DNA from: Scatophagus argus
Lineage: Eukaryota; Chordata; Actinopteri; Scatophagidae
Reading direction: 5' to 3'
DNA: 64,000 nt
Assembly (NCBI RefSeq): GCF_020382885.2
Contig: NC_058506.1
Location: 3,162,001 to 3,226,000 of the forward strand
Part shown: positions 33,475 through 45,402 of the stretch, piece after piece
Position numbering within the stretch: the first letter of the stretch is position 1
Layout: each line of letters starts with the position of its first letter
Notes under the pieces: generated by a model
Seen by the model: only the letters and a program-made list of their open reading frames with translations
Databases searched by the model: none
What the model was told of the DNA's origin: nothing
Program-made: the position numbers and the translations under genes

Positions 33475-35241
33475 ATGTCCTCCGCCTCGCAGTCTTCCTC
33501 CAGACGGCAATGGTGCTACCTCTGCGATCTGCCCAAGATGCCCTGGGCAATGCTGTGGGAATTCAGCGAGGCTGTGTGCCGGGGATGTGTAAACTACGAC
33601 GGGGCAGACAGAATAGAGCTCCTCATTGAAACTGCCAGGCAGCTGAAGAGCACGCATGGAGTTTTAGACGGCAGATCCCCCGGTCCACAGCAGGGAAAAC
33701 CCAGCTCGGCTGGGCCCATTGAAGCAGGGCGGCAGCATGGAGAGCGTACAGATAGGGGGAGGGGTGAGTATGGGGTGTCTTCTCGCCTCCCCAATGGCCT
33801 GCATAGAGCTGAAGATGTGGCCTTGTCAGAGGGCAGCAGGCAGAGCCCAAACACTCGTCGGGCTGTAATTGGAGCAGTTCCTAGTCTTCATGGAACCATA
33901 TCTCATGCCTTGATAGCTCAGGGGTTAGTAGCAGGCCCTCATGGGCTTTTAGCCCCATTATCAGGCTCTAGGGCAGGGGCAACACCTATTGCTGTCTCAG
34001 CTGGCCCCATAATGAGTGATGCTGGCAGAAGACAGGCTCTGTCTCTGGGTATGGGAGCTAGCACCTCTGCTCTGGTGGGTATAGATCCTGCAGCATGGAG
34101 GAACAATGAAGTGATGGCAGAACTGAATGAGGTGGCTCGCAGCAGGGTTGAAGGCTGGCCAAACCGTCCCAAAGCAGTCCGGGAAGTACTTGTAGCTCTC
34201 AGTAGCTGTGTCCCCTTCAATGTACGCTTTAGGAAAGACCACAGCCTGATGGGTCGTGTGCTGGCCTTTGATGCCAGCACAACTCCAGAGTTTGAGCTGA
34301 AGGTGTTCGTGGAGTATCCTGCTGGCTCCGGAATGATCTTCTCAGGTGTTCCAGACCTGGTCAGGCAGATGTTCCGTGACTCAGCCAAAGATGCAGGTAA
34401 AGCGGTGAACTCTGGTCTACGCTATGTGGAATATGAGAAGCGGCAAGGCACAGGAGACTGGCGTGCGCTGTCTGAGCTGTTGAATGATGGTGTCCGTATG
34501 TTTAAAGAACCCCCAATCCCAGAAGTTCTGCCACAGCCAGATGCAGGGTTGCCTATGGCAGCCGCTGGACGCCCTGTGCCAGCAAAGAGCACAGCTCGGC
34601 GCCGCAAGGCATCCCCAGGCTCTGAGAATGGAGAAAGCGAAGGGAGGCCTGATCACCAAGCAAGAGAAACCTGGTCCAGAGGTGCTTACTCAGGCATGGA
34701 ACCTCTTCCTGGCATGGCTGCCTCTCAGGAGGGCCCACCTCGTTTACACAGCCAGCCCTCACCTATTTCAGCACTCATGGGAGTTGCAGACAGCCTGAGC
34801 TCCAGCCAGATGGCCAGAGATAGTCCCAGCATGTCCACAGCCCACTCCTCAGCCGGGCGCCCCACCAGCAGCAGCCCCTCCACTGCCTCCACCTCAGTCT
34901 CCCAGGCAGCCTTGGGTCAGGTGGGTCCAAGCAGCAACACCAGTGCTGGGGAGTCTACAAGCAGCGCTCAGGGCACTCTGCTCTGCTGTACCCTCTGTCG
35001 AGAGCGCTTGGAGGACACTCATTTTGTCCAGTGTCCCTCTGTTCCACACCACAAGTTTTGCTTCCCGTGTACCCGAGGATTCATCCGCAGCCAAGGTCAA
35101 GGAGGGGAGGTGTACTGCCCCAGTGGAGAGCGCTGTCCTCTGGCTGGATCCAATGTGCCTTGGGCCTTCATGCAGGGAGAAATCTCGACCATCCTGGCCG
35201 GTGACGGAGATGTGACAGTAAAGAAGGAGAACGACCCTTGA
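33475..35241 (+). CDS. irf2bp1: Interferon regulatory factor 2-binding protein 1 (complete, single coding exon)
   Basis: This nuclear transcriptional co-repressor binds IRF2 and is proposed to act as an E3 ligase. It has 588 aa (human IRF2BP1 584). Residues 9-58 form the N-terminal zinc finger (RRQWCYLCDLPKMPWAMLWEF, then CRGCVNYDGADRIELL). A conserved middle block reads RPKAVREVLVALSSCVPFNVRF and GRVLAFDAS, followed by a basic ARRRKASPGSE nuclear-localisation-like motif. A Ser/Thr/Pro-rich linker leads to a C-terminal RING (about 504-560: CCTLCRERL, HFVQCPSVPHHKFCFPC, YCPSGERCPL). The end AFMQGEISTILAGD...KKENDP is diagnostic. IRF2BP1 is preferred over IRF2BP2 or IRF2BPL by length, RSPGP and SRLPNGL motifs, absence of the IRF2BPL polyglutamine tract, and 19q13-type neighbours. 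The start codon is the first ATG before the zinc finger. Confidence 0.95.
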   Translation: MSSASQSSSRRQWCYLCDLPKMPWAMLWEFSEAVCRGCVNYDGADRIELLIETARQLKSTHGVLDGRSPGPQQGKPSSAGPIEAGRQHGERTDRGRGEYGVSSRLPNGLHRAEDVALSEGSRQSPNTRRAVIGAVPSLHGTISHALIAQGLVAGPHGLLAPLSGSRAGATPIAVSAGPIMSDAGRRQALSLGMGASTSALVGIDPAAWRNNEVMAELNEVARSRVEGWPNRPKAVREVLVALSSCVPFNVRFRKDHSLMGRVLAFDASTTPEFELKVFVEYPAGSGMIFSGVPDLVRQMFRDSAKDAGKAVNSGLRYVEYEKRQGTGDWRALSELLNDGVRMFKEPPIPEVLPQPDAGLPMAAAGRPVPAKSTARRRKASPGSENGESEGRPDHQARETWSRGAYSGMEPLPGMAASQEGPPRLHSQPSPISALMGVADSLSSSQMARDSPSMSTAHSSAGRPTSSSPSTASTSVSQAALGQVGPSSNTSAGESTSSAQGTLLCCTLCRERLEDTHFVQCPSVPHHKFCFPCTRGFIRSQGQGGEVYCPSGERCPLAGSNVPWAFMQGEISTILAGDGDVTVKKENDP

Positions 35242-35266
35242 CATCTCCATCCTGTTGTGGTGAATG

Positions 35267-37158
35267 GTAAGACGGCAGCTGTCTTGTCTGTCTCGTTAGG
35301 GATGGTTAAGATGTCATTTTCTAAAATCAGCTTTCAAAACTTCATAACTGACAATTAAAACAGTTTGAACGAATCAAATCAAGAATATGATCTAAAGTCC
35401 CCAGTGAGACAGGATTCAGAAAATTAGAATTGCAAATGAGGACTGCAATCAATTTTAACAGGAAATATAATTAACAGTGACATTTTTTTTTGAGCTGCAA
35501 CTGCTTGACTTGAAATTACATTGTACAACTGAGCGTGGCTGATTTGTAAAACACATCTTTAGTTTTCAGACCATCTTTTATTCCTCACATCAGCCAGTTT
35601 CTTTTCTTCAGACAGTATGACATCTGCCAGTATCACAAAGTCTGCCACAATACGATTTTGATTAATTTCAGGGGCCTTAGAATGATTAGAGTCAGTATTA
35701 GATGTTGTAAATAATTTTTCCAGTGCAATTTCAAAATAAAGGTGTATGTCAAAACATGATGTTATTTATCGATGTTTTAGCATCAGTGTTATTGGATTGT
35801 TGATCGCTGAACCAGTATATCCATCCAGATCAGTCGATCCTTAAACCTCTAATGCTGTCACGGTTAAACTCGAATCCGCATCAGTAACGTAAGCGATTCC
35901 ATCTTTCAAATAATACAACATAATATACAGACAAAATTGTCTTGAATGTTATTGGTAAGCATGTGGTCAGACTCTATGAGGAGGATTTCTTTATACAGTT
36001 GCTAACAGTGAAAAAAAGATGACAGTAGAGAATGAATGCCATAGAACTTTCTTTGACAAGCAGTTATACGAACACAAACAGCAACAAATGTAAGTTTTCT
36101 GATGGGCTTGAAGTTGCATGCTGTACATGCATACATATATGCTGAAGAAAAGTCAGATTGTTTACAGGTGTATGGGACACTGCTGGGAAGTAACACGCTC
36201 CCATTTCAGCAATTAAATTATGTGGTAACAGATTGGTACTCACCAATAACTGAACCTGAATCAGCTCTACCGGCCACTAGAACCACTTATAGAGAGTAGT
36301 GGACTGTAATATGTGACCGTGCTAATGGAGTATTTAAAATCTAAACACAGTGCAAATAGTGATTTTACTATGGATAATGTAAAATACAAGATAAATACAA
36401 AAACAAGGTTGTGCTTAAGGCTAACAAAGCCAGTAAGCGAGTGAATGTTAGGTCATTATCATAATATCAGTAGAGCAGACTTAGCAGTGCAAAAATGATT
36501 TAATCTCTTTATATTTGTGTGCTGCAAACATGTCCGTGTTAACTTCAGCTTGTCGTCTGTTCACACTGAAACTCGCATGTAAGAAATACTTTGGTCACGT
36601 TGTGTGTCAAAGCACACGGTACAGTGGGAAACTGCAGTGATGCCACATGCAGACTTATTTCTGCTCTGCAGCCTGGTAATCTGCATAAACACATTACACT
36701 TTGTTTTGACTTTGTGTGACTCAGAATCCATTGTTGTTGCACATAAAAGTAGACACAAACTAAATGTGTAGTCTGTCCTGGTGTCAACAGAGTTTGATGC
36801 TGATTTAGAACAGCAGTGCTTGCTGAAGTGTGACAGTGCTAGATAGTTGTCAAGGTGCAGAAAAATTACAACTAGTGTCTTGAAATGTAAAAAATATTCA
36901 TCTGACCTTTGTAAGTGAAATCCAAGACTATAATAGATACCCTGTTGACCATTTTCTCCTCATTCCTAAATGGAAAAGATCCTTTTTATATTTAAATGTG
37001 ACAACTTGTATGGTTGTTCTTGCATTTTGAGAAATGACTATTTGCACAAGGACTACTTTAATGAATATCTGACGGAAATGTGCTTGAAAAGTGCGTTGTG
37101 GACTGTTAAGCACGCTATCCAAATCCTTACCTGTGTTTTCCTTTTTTTTTTTCCACAG
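35267..37158 (+). other. irf2bp1: Probable irf2bp1 3'UTR intron
   Basis: A strong donor (GAATG|GTAAGA) lies 25 nt after the stop codon. The next good acceptor is a T-rich tract ending TTCCACAG at 37158. The sequence between is AT-rich, without domains. A junction this close to the stop is below the roughly 50-nt threshold for nonsense-mediated decay. The call rests on splice motifs only. Confidence 0.45.
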
Positions 37159-38033
37159 TGGATCAAACACTTTCAAAGCACTTCCCTATTATCTCGAGCA
37201 GAGGTCCACTTTGGCTGCAGTTCATCACGTGCCTCTGAGAACAGAGCAACCCTGAACCCCAGGAAAACGGCTACACAAACACCGTTAACTGAAGACACAA
37301 CAGAACTCACTTTGGAGAAGAGGGATGTGTGCACCTGTCAGGGCTGAGCTCACCTGTCAAGGCTGGGCTGCTACGTCACAACCGAATGTTGAGTCCTGAC
37401 CAAATCCCTCTCCCTCTCTCTCCTTTGTCCTGAGGCCTCTCATCAGGCCTTGTTTTCAAAACCCAGGATAGAAAAGCACATGCTTGTTTTAAGAATGACA
37501 ATCTATTTTGTCTTTCATTTGTGTTTTTGTTCTATACATGCATACTGTTCTACACAGATGGATGGCAGATACTGATAAAAACATTTGTCATGCAATTCTT
37601 CGAAAAACACATGAATGTTCAAAATGTGGCTAAACCATTGGGCCCTTAAAGCCAAGGATTGAAAAAAAATGTAATCCCACAATATGTCTCTTACGTAATC
37701 TCCTTATATTGTATGTCAAAAATGTGAATTTACTTTCAATATGGCTATGTAATTTCTATTTTTGATACAATACAAATTTATATGTATTTGTTTATAGTGA
37801 TAAGAAGACCAAAGATGGCTTCATGCTCAATGTAATTTTATTGTATTGTAGCTGTGTATGCTGTATTCACTGATAACCTTGGCATCAGTCACTAATTTGT
37901 TCATCTATCACAGAAGTAAGCTTGTTTTGTCTATTTACTTTTTGAAATATATGTATGGTAAGATAATTAGCACCACAATCTTCAATGGTTAACCCACATA
38001 CTCGTGATCTTAACAGGTCAATTCTACAATAAA
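37159..38033 (+). other. irf2bp1: Probable irf2bp1 3'UTR exon
   Basis: The stretch begins after the TTCCACAG acceptor and is GC-richer than the preceding intron. It has no conserved coding content and ends near AATAAA at 38028-38033. It abuts the convergently transcribed MICU2-like gene, whose stop codon is at 38471. Confidence 0.4.
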
Positions 38034-38470
38034 TTACAAAATAGTTATTAGTTATATCTGCTTTATTCTGTGAACCTCAAATATGTTCAAACATTGTTCA
38101 AACACTGACATTTTTAGAAAACTATTTGATAAATGTTTTAACAAAAACAAGGAAAAACCCACACCAGATATTGTATAATCCCTTGAAAATGCATCAGTAC
38201 ACACTGAATTAGTATATATCCCTCGAACCACAGTTAGCTGGTTTTGTAAACACACTGCTAGTGAGTAATTAAGTGTGCAAAATAAAAAAGAAATTGTAAA
38301 CACCATAACCAAAGTTCACACAATACATTACTCATCTGTAAACACATTTATACATAAGATAGTGGTGTAAATCCGTGGTTTCTTTACATGTGGTTACATT
38401 TAAAATCTTGCTCACACAACTTATTTGATTAGATGATACCATGCTGAGTGGTGTGAGTGATCATGGTGGT

Positions 38471-41400
38471 TCAGATGGGGCACCCGGTGTCGCCCAACGC
38501 CTCCTGAGCTGCCTTCAGTGTCTCTCTCTTCACACATTTCCAGTAGCCAGAGAAGCCGTTTTGTTGCTGCACCTGAGGACAGGACCATGTTCATATCGTG
38601 AAATTCAAACTGCACCTTGACATTCATCTTATTAATTATATATCTAATCTATAGACTAGCCAATAGCTTGCCATATCAAAATGGAAAAAAAACAAAAAAT
38701 ACACCAAGCACAAATGGCGCAATTTCATTAGTAGTTGATTTTAGGGCTGCAGCTATCAATTGTCAAAAATTGTGAAAAACCACCAGAGCCCAAAGTGGCA
38801 TCTATAACATGTTCATTAGTGAGCATTAGAGGTGCTGGTAGGCTGATATTCTGTCCTTTGGACTAAGCAGGCTAACTGTCTCCTTGGCTCTATGCTGAGC
38901 TATGCTAACCAGCTGTAGCTTTATATTTCCTATATAGACAGAGAGTGGTGTTAATCTTGTCATCAAGTGAACTTGTTTCCTAAAATGTCAAACTATTCCT
39001 TTAAGAGCTATTAAAGAAGGTCAAGATGGACAGATTCACCTTCAGACCTCGCAGCACTCTGTCTTTCATCACACCGATGAATTCCTTATGGCTCAGACAG
39101 CTGTCTCCGTCCATGTCAAACAGTTTAAATACCGTGTCCAGCACGTTCTCAGACAGATCATGGCCTGTAGCAATCCTCACAGCTCGCTTGAACTGGGCTG
39201 CAATGAGAAAATAAAATAAAAATAAAATAATTTACTGCATATAGTGTCTAGAGAGAGCTATCCAGGTTCTCGTCAGCAGATGTGTTACCCATTCCAACAG
39301 GGCGGTTGGCTCCAGTGACCAGTTTCATTGAAAAGGCAAAGTCCTCCAGATTGTTGGTGAAGAGGCAGAAGGCTTTGAACTCATCAAAAGTGATACTCTG
39401 CAAGACAACCTCTGTCAGTTTACTTTGATTCTACACTGAATGATGCCTTCATATCATTTTTGTTTTTTAACCTGGCCAGCAGGGATCCTCTTCCTCATGT
39501 TTTCCCAGTAGGATTCATTGTCTTCTTCATTGGTGTAGTGAAGAAGCCACTCTGCGAAGTCTTCTCTTCGCATGGTGTCCATACCTTTGGAGAACTGTAG
39601 GAACTCCATCTCCTGGACCTCAGCCTGCAGGTCCTCCATGAACCTGAGGAACATAAGTGGTTTACTGGAAATCTGATGCTTCGAGACCCGAGAGTCCTGC
39701 TGAGGTTTGTGAGGAAAAATCACTGCCTAACAAATAAATCTTAAAATAAATCCATTTATACAATGAAGTCCAGAATTTGTGAGTCAAATAAAAAGGGAAA
39801 ATCAAGTGTAGAAGGGATAATAAGTGAATGCTTGGGCTCAATTTTCTGAATTTTGGACTCGTAACTTCTCACATAGACAAAATGAAAACATTTATCAAAT
39901 TAGTGAATACATTACACAATATTATTCATATTCATGCCTGCAGAAAATTTTGTTTTTTGTAAGCAGCACCGAGGGATTACAATCCAGTGGAATCCTGCTG
40001 TCTGATGATGAAATCATCTAAATCATTATTACTGAATATTTATCAGTGTTGCATTTTAAAATACTCATCAAATGTTGTCAAACAGGGACTGTAACATGTG
40101 CTGATAGGAGGTGTCTGAGCATGCTCAGTTCACTTTGTACGTGAGGGCTGAACATTTACAACCAAAGGTAAACGCTTAACATAGAAAGTCTGTTGATTTC
40201 ATTACCAGGTTGTAAAACATCTGACCTCTGCCCTACTATGTGGCTGTAATACTATTCTATGCAAAAGTGTACAGTAAGTTGAGAACACAATTTTGGAAAT
40301 GACACATTAATTGAGCTTAAAGAGCTTGTTTGTTTAACAGTGCTTTTCCTGGTTTTAGTTTGATTATGTTGTTTTCATAATTGAAAATAAAATGTGATTT
40401 ATTGCCCAGCCCACAGAGCTGACTTGAAAGGAACTACATATATTTTTCAGCATTACATCCAGAATGTAGTCTGATACTGATCCCTGTGATGTAGTGTAAC
40501 ACTGACAGCAGGAGGTTGAGCGTCACCTCAGAGTGCATTTCCTCACCTGCGGAACTCCTGGTACTGCAGCTTGTTTGATCCATTCTTCCCAAAGAAATAG
40601 GCCTGCAGAGATGTGTTCACACTTTCCCCTTCTTCCACTGGTTTCTGTAAATATTCAGGCAACATTCACTGGTGTTAAACTGAACAGGCTGACATTACAA
40701 TGTAATAGTGAAAAGGGACAAAATCGTGTTAAGCTGTCCGTTTAAGGGCATGTGAATACTCACCTCTGTGCTGTCTTTAGGAACTTTGTTTTTATTTTTT
40801 CCAATGATGTTCTTCAACTTCAGAAGGAAAAAAAAAAAGAAAAATACAAAGAAAGTTAATATATCACCAGAGAAATTAAAAATCACTTAATGTAGATTAT
40901 TTTGAATGTCATGTCATGTACTCTCATGAAAAAAAAAGGACAAAAAGAGGTCAAACCTGAGATATGACCTTTGACTTAGTCACACACAACAGTGAATGAA
41001 GCACATGAGAACCCATGCACATCTACTCTTTAACTGAATGCTTTATGCTTGTGCACCAAGTCACAACATGAAAATAAAACACAAGGTGCATGCGTGCCAG
41101 CGTGCACATCTACCAGGCCTGATCTAGACTAAGCACACACAGGTCTTCTATCATTACCACAGAGGACAAATCTGGTGACTTTACATGAATGGACTACACT
41201 GAGGGGCCACCTCAGGCTGCAGAGATGCAAGATGACAAAAAGACACCAGTCGCTAGCAGTGCAGCTCTCCCTCACCTTCACATGGTGCCGGGGTCCATAC
41301 TTACAACTGGGGTAGCGTCAGCGCTTGGCGCAGCATTAAAAGTGGCAATATTTTGACATTTAAAATGCACATAAAGACATCCGATCAAACAGAATCACAG

Positions 41401-43761
41401 CTCTCTCCGTACAATGTGTCCTCCTATGATTTCATATGAAACGATCTGTTCTACTCAGCATTACAAAATCATTACAGAAATCCTGCCAACAAAGAATCCT
41501 GACACTTACCTTGAGGAATTCCTTTCTGTCCACATGCTCATTGCCGTCAACATCAAGCATTTTGAAAGCTATGTGAAATCCTGTACGTGGCTCTGCAACA
41601 GCAATGCACTGTCAGTTATCTGAACTCTATCGGAATATCACAGAAAATCTCACATAAATCAGTTAAACTGGTTAGTCGGGCAAAAGTAGCTCTTTCTCAA
41701 CACAGCCTCGGAAGGAGTTTTGAGAAACAAATCAGGTCAACAGCTGCTGATGAATTGTTTTGGTTCCATTAAAATGTGCAGGAATGCAAAGCTCAGACAG
41801 AATCAACAACCAAGGAAAAAATACAAGTACCCAAGTCACAAAATCTCAGGCAAATCCATTCATCACAATATTACTGAAAGAGGGGGAAGACTTTTTTGAG
41901 GCCCAGTGGATCAGGAGAGGTTTGGGAATCTACTTACTGGTCAGGATAGTCAGCAGGAACAGATACTCTGTGTAGGATATTAAACCTGCAGCACACAAAA
42001 AAATTAGGAAAGAAGGATCCATCCCAGATTTGGTCACTCAAAAAATTGACATTCTGATGTTGAGTGTGAACTCTGTCATCACAGCTGAACTGAAACACAG
42101 TCCCAGAGTGAAGGATCTGTGTGTTAACTCAGACTGAAGACTCACCATTGTCTCCTAAGGTTCTGAACAGGTCATTACCAGGCCGAACTTTTGCGGCAGA
42201 CGTCAACATGTTCTTGAATTCCTGCAAAGAAGTCAAGAAGAAACAGAAAAAAAAAACCTGATGATGTGATAGCTAGATAGATGGATACATTATTGATCCT
42301 GAGGGAAATCCAGCAGTTTAAAACTAACTTAACAAATTGTGATGATGATGAAAATATACCTTTGTTGTTAAAACTCTCTTCTGCAGCTTTCCTACATGAC
42401 AGGAAATAGAAGAAGAGAAGAAGAGAAAGCAAAAAGTTGCATAAGTGCCCTCTTGGATGCCTCTATGACAGGTAAAGCATGATAAAGTGCCCTCTAGGGT
42501 GGCCTTCCAGTGAAGAAAATGGGATTCCATGCCCCCCATGTGTCTCTCAATGCTTAAATAGTTAATTTTTTCCCATTTGATTTTATTACACAGTTGCAGG
42601 AGTTTTAACATCTGAGTCACAATAATAAAAGAAATTACGTAAACTAGGATTTGCAACTGTTCCAATATAAATGCATCACAACTGTCTGCATGTGAATCTT
42701 TTTCATGCATCTTGGTTTTACAAATCAAAGTTTTTATTCACTGCAGTTTACTGAAAATGATGTGTAACATAGCTGCATTAAATTTTAACTGTTTTTTTTT
42801 TCTTTCATCTGCTAAGGGTTCTTATGTTGCGTATACAGAGCACACAAGGACCTGTTCCTCCATATCAGGTTCTGACTTTATGTCATGGCCCAGGCCTTGA
42901 GCTACACATTTAACACAATCCTTATCGCTAACCAGGAGTTTTCTCCTCAGTTCTTCCACAATTTTAATGAGATGTCTCATCATGTATTCAAAACATGATG
43001 ACTGCAAAGACTATGACATACACATGATTCACATGATTTTCGTGCTTATCAAAGCAGTTAGATGGAGACTTTAAACTGACTGGATGTCAGATGAGAGCAT
43101 CTTACGGTCTACGTTCTCCAGCATCACAGAGTACAGGAAGTCTCTGGGGGTCATGTAGGGCTCCTGTTCGTACACCACTGAGGCGAACTGGATGAAACGA
43201 ATCCTTCTGGCAGACAGCTGGGGAGCTGCGGCCTCCTGGAACATCACAGGTGACAGAAATACTACCATAACCTATTGAGCCACGTGAATACTCATCGTCA
43301 GCCTGACAGAAAATCAGAATTTCATTCTACGTGGTGCAGCACTGAATAACGCTGGGGGGCGTTAGTTATTGATACGAACTAGTATTTCCGTCCTTTCTGT
43401 AAATATTACTGAAGTGTGCCACTATTGCTTGTGCTTGGCAACTAATGACTTTATAATGAAACAGACAGACACGTGAAAGGTGCAATGAACACTTTTGTCT
43501 GACTGTTTGGGGTAAGTTTCGATGACAGAAACTGATAACGCTAAGGTGTGTACTCACTTTTTGTTCCTCAGCAAGAACAGCGAAGGGCAGAGTCCTGTTG
43601 TTTGCATAATACTGATAGTAACAGATGACTCCAGTTCCGATTACACAGCCAAAAACACCAGGGCCGGCTGCACGGCGCACTACTAAACTTTTCAGAGACT
43701 GACGACTCCTCAAAACATTCCTCAAGACAGCCGCAACCCTTCCCCAGCTGGCCATTTTCAT
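38471..43761 (-). CDS. MICU2-like mitochondrial calcium-uptake regulator (complete CDS, 12 exons)
   Basis: This EF-hand protein belongs to the family that gates the mitochondrial Ca2+ uniporter from the intermembrane space. Exons in transcript order: 43761-43558, 43235-43106, 42391-42360, 42221-42146, 41985-41938, 41592-41510, 40817-40764, 40644-40547, 39643-39472, 39397-39289, 39197-39040, 38572-38471. All phases close, giving 421 aa (human MICU2 434). The N-terminus is Arg-rich without acidic residues (a targeting presequence), followed by a hydrophobic stretch. Then come YMTPRDFLYSVM, GLISYTEYLFLLTILT, EF-hand 1 DVDGNEHVDRKE with all liganding positions kept, the MEFLQFSKGMDTMRREDFAEWLL helix block, and EF-hand 2 DMDGDSCLSHKE. 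The C-terminal GYWKCVKRE keeps the Cys that in human MICU2 pairs with MICU1. It is closer to MICU2 than to MICU3. The first two Met codons (MKM) are both possible starts. Whether it is the true orthologue or an extra paralogue cannot be settled here. Confidence 0.92.
38738..39004. repeat. Teleost MITE-type repeat(s) in the MICU2-like last intron
   Basis: It starts with 'agggctgcagctatcaattg' and continues with 'ggctctatgctgagctatgc', 'taaccagctgtagctttata' and the characteristic end 'aaatgtcaaactattccttt'. These are among the commonest short repeats in percomorph fish. Two elements seem joined near 38805. Confidence 0.65.
42268..42315. repeat. Retroposon 3'-end relic ('ttattgatcctgagggaaat')
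   Basis: A TAGATAGATGGATA tetranucleotide tail adjoins 'cattattgatcctgagggaa', a motif found at the ends of many fish non-LTR retroposon copies. It is a short intronic fragment. Confidence 0.4.
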
Positions 43762-44010
43762 GAAGCTAGCTCGCTAGCTAGGTAAACTCCAAGGCTTCCG
43801 TAGCTGCGTACTGGGCAGAGCCACGCCCCTAGAGACAAGATGAGGTACAGGTCACGTGACGTTCTCAGTTCGTGTCGTGAAGGGATCTGTGACTCATACG
43901 TAAAAAATAAAGAAATTCAGCAGGCTCCTGCAACACACTGCATATCAGCCAGGAAGGACCTGCTGTCTCACCAGAGAATGGACAACATTGTTGTCCCAGC
44001 ACGTCGGTCA

Positions 44011-44480
44011 TGTGGATTAAAAAATGTTTAACATGCCTTATTTTGTTTTATGCTATATGTTTTATGCTATATCATTAATGGTATAATTAATAATGTTATA
44101 ATCATGTAGAACTAGTTGTTTGTCTCAGTACTGCACACTCTGAGGGAGACAGAGGTATCATGCATAGTAGGAGAAGGACACCATATCTCAAGTCACTCTG
44201 ACCGATGGGCGAAGACACTGATACACCACCCCTCCCCTCTCGCTTGAGTGTAAAGGTGTTGAGACTAGCAACCGGTGTTATCTTAAAGTATATATAATGA
44301 TGTACTTCCTTGAGTGCTTTAGATCCCACTTGGCGTTTGGCTGAAGCAGACTTGTGTTCTGAGGTGGGATCTCCAAAGATCTTTGTTTCTAAAATAAATA
44401 ACTCTGTTTTAAGGCTATTCAACGACTCTGTTTTAACTCTCTCACATCAACCTACTCGGGGAAGCAAGTGGGCTTCAACA
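44011..44480 (+). repeat. 5' LTR of the endogenous retrovirus
   Basis: It is 470 bp, TGTGGATT...TTCAACA. A TATA-like GTATATATAATG at about 44288 and AATAAA at 44393-44398 delimit a plausible U3/R/U5 layout. It has an internal direct repeat of the ACTCTGTTTTAA unit near its 3' end. Confidence 0.95.
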
Positions 44481-44483
44481 ATT

Positions 44484-44501
44484 TGGGGGCTCGTCCGGGA
44501 T
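44484..44501 (+). other. Primer-binding site, tRNA-Pro type
   Basis: TGGGGGCTCGTCCGGGAT lies three bases after the 5' LTR end. It matches the proline-tRNA primer site typical of gammaretroviruses at all 18 positions. Confidence 0.95.
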
Positions 44502-45402
44502 GTGAGGAGTTTTTTGATCTGACCTAAAACCAAACTGCACACCGAGGACACAGCGCTGTGGTCGACCTAAAACAAAGGTAAAGCAGAAACCTGTTGTAAC
44601 GAATTCTGCATATTGAATACTCTCAAATAAGAAGGCAATCTGTGTCTGCAAGTGTGAAGTTTCCAAATTCAGAGTCTGTTGAAAATTCAGAGGATAAAAA
44701 AATAAAAAAAAATAAAGTGTGAATGAGTGAAAAACAAAGTAAGGAACTGGAACAAAAAAAAAGAAAAGAAAAAAGAGGTTAAAAGATCAATTGTAGATCT
44801 TGTCCTTGGTCGTGGCGGACCCCACCGTCCTCTGACGAGGGGACGGAGCCAAGGAGGCAGCTGGGTTAGAGTCCCGGGGAGGTGAGGACCCCCGAATTCT
44901 GAGTTAGAAGAGCGGTGTCTCTTCAAATATTGGGTTAGAGTCCCTAGGAGCGGCGTCTCCTTAAAAGCTGAAAGGATAAAAGTTCCAGAGTTGGTGAGTA
45001 TTGAATAAATGTGATATTGTGTGTATGTGTGACATGTCTGGGTAATTGGGGATAAAATAGATAAATAATAGAATTCAGCGGTGTCTTAAGTGCAGAGCAT
45101 TATGACAGTGTCGTGACAAAACTGTTCAAAACAGACAGCGGAAACCTCACGGTGTCAACGAAAGCTGGCTGAGCCGCGGAAACCTCACGGTGCCAACGGA
45201 AGTGGCCGGTTTTTGTCACAAGGGTCAGTTGCTCGGGTGAACTCCATACAAACTGACTGGCTGTTTTGCTCTGCTCACTGAATAAGACTTGTGGCTCGGG
45301 TGGACCCCATACACACCGGCTGACTGCTGAATTTAGATTTTCATAAACTATTGGTTAATTAATTACTTAATTAATTAATAGATTGGTATAACATTTTTAA
45401 GG

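Noticed and set aside
33939..34388. 149-codon minus-strand frame inside irf2bp1
   Set aside because: It is a shadow of the strongly biased GC-rich coding strand; the plus-strand product is unmistakable.
44102..44422. 106-codon minus-strand frame repeated at 51132-51452
   Set aside because: It lies within the LTRs, antisense to their transcription. Its duplication only reflects LTR identity.
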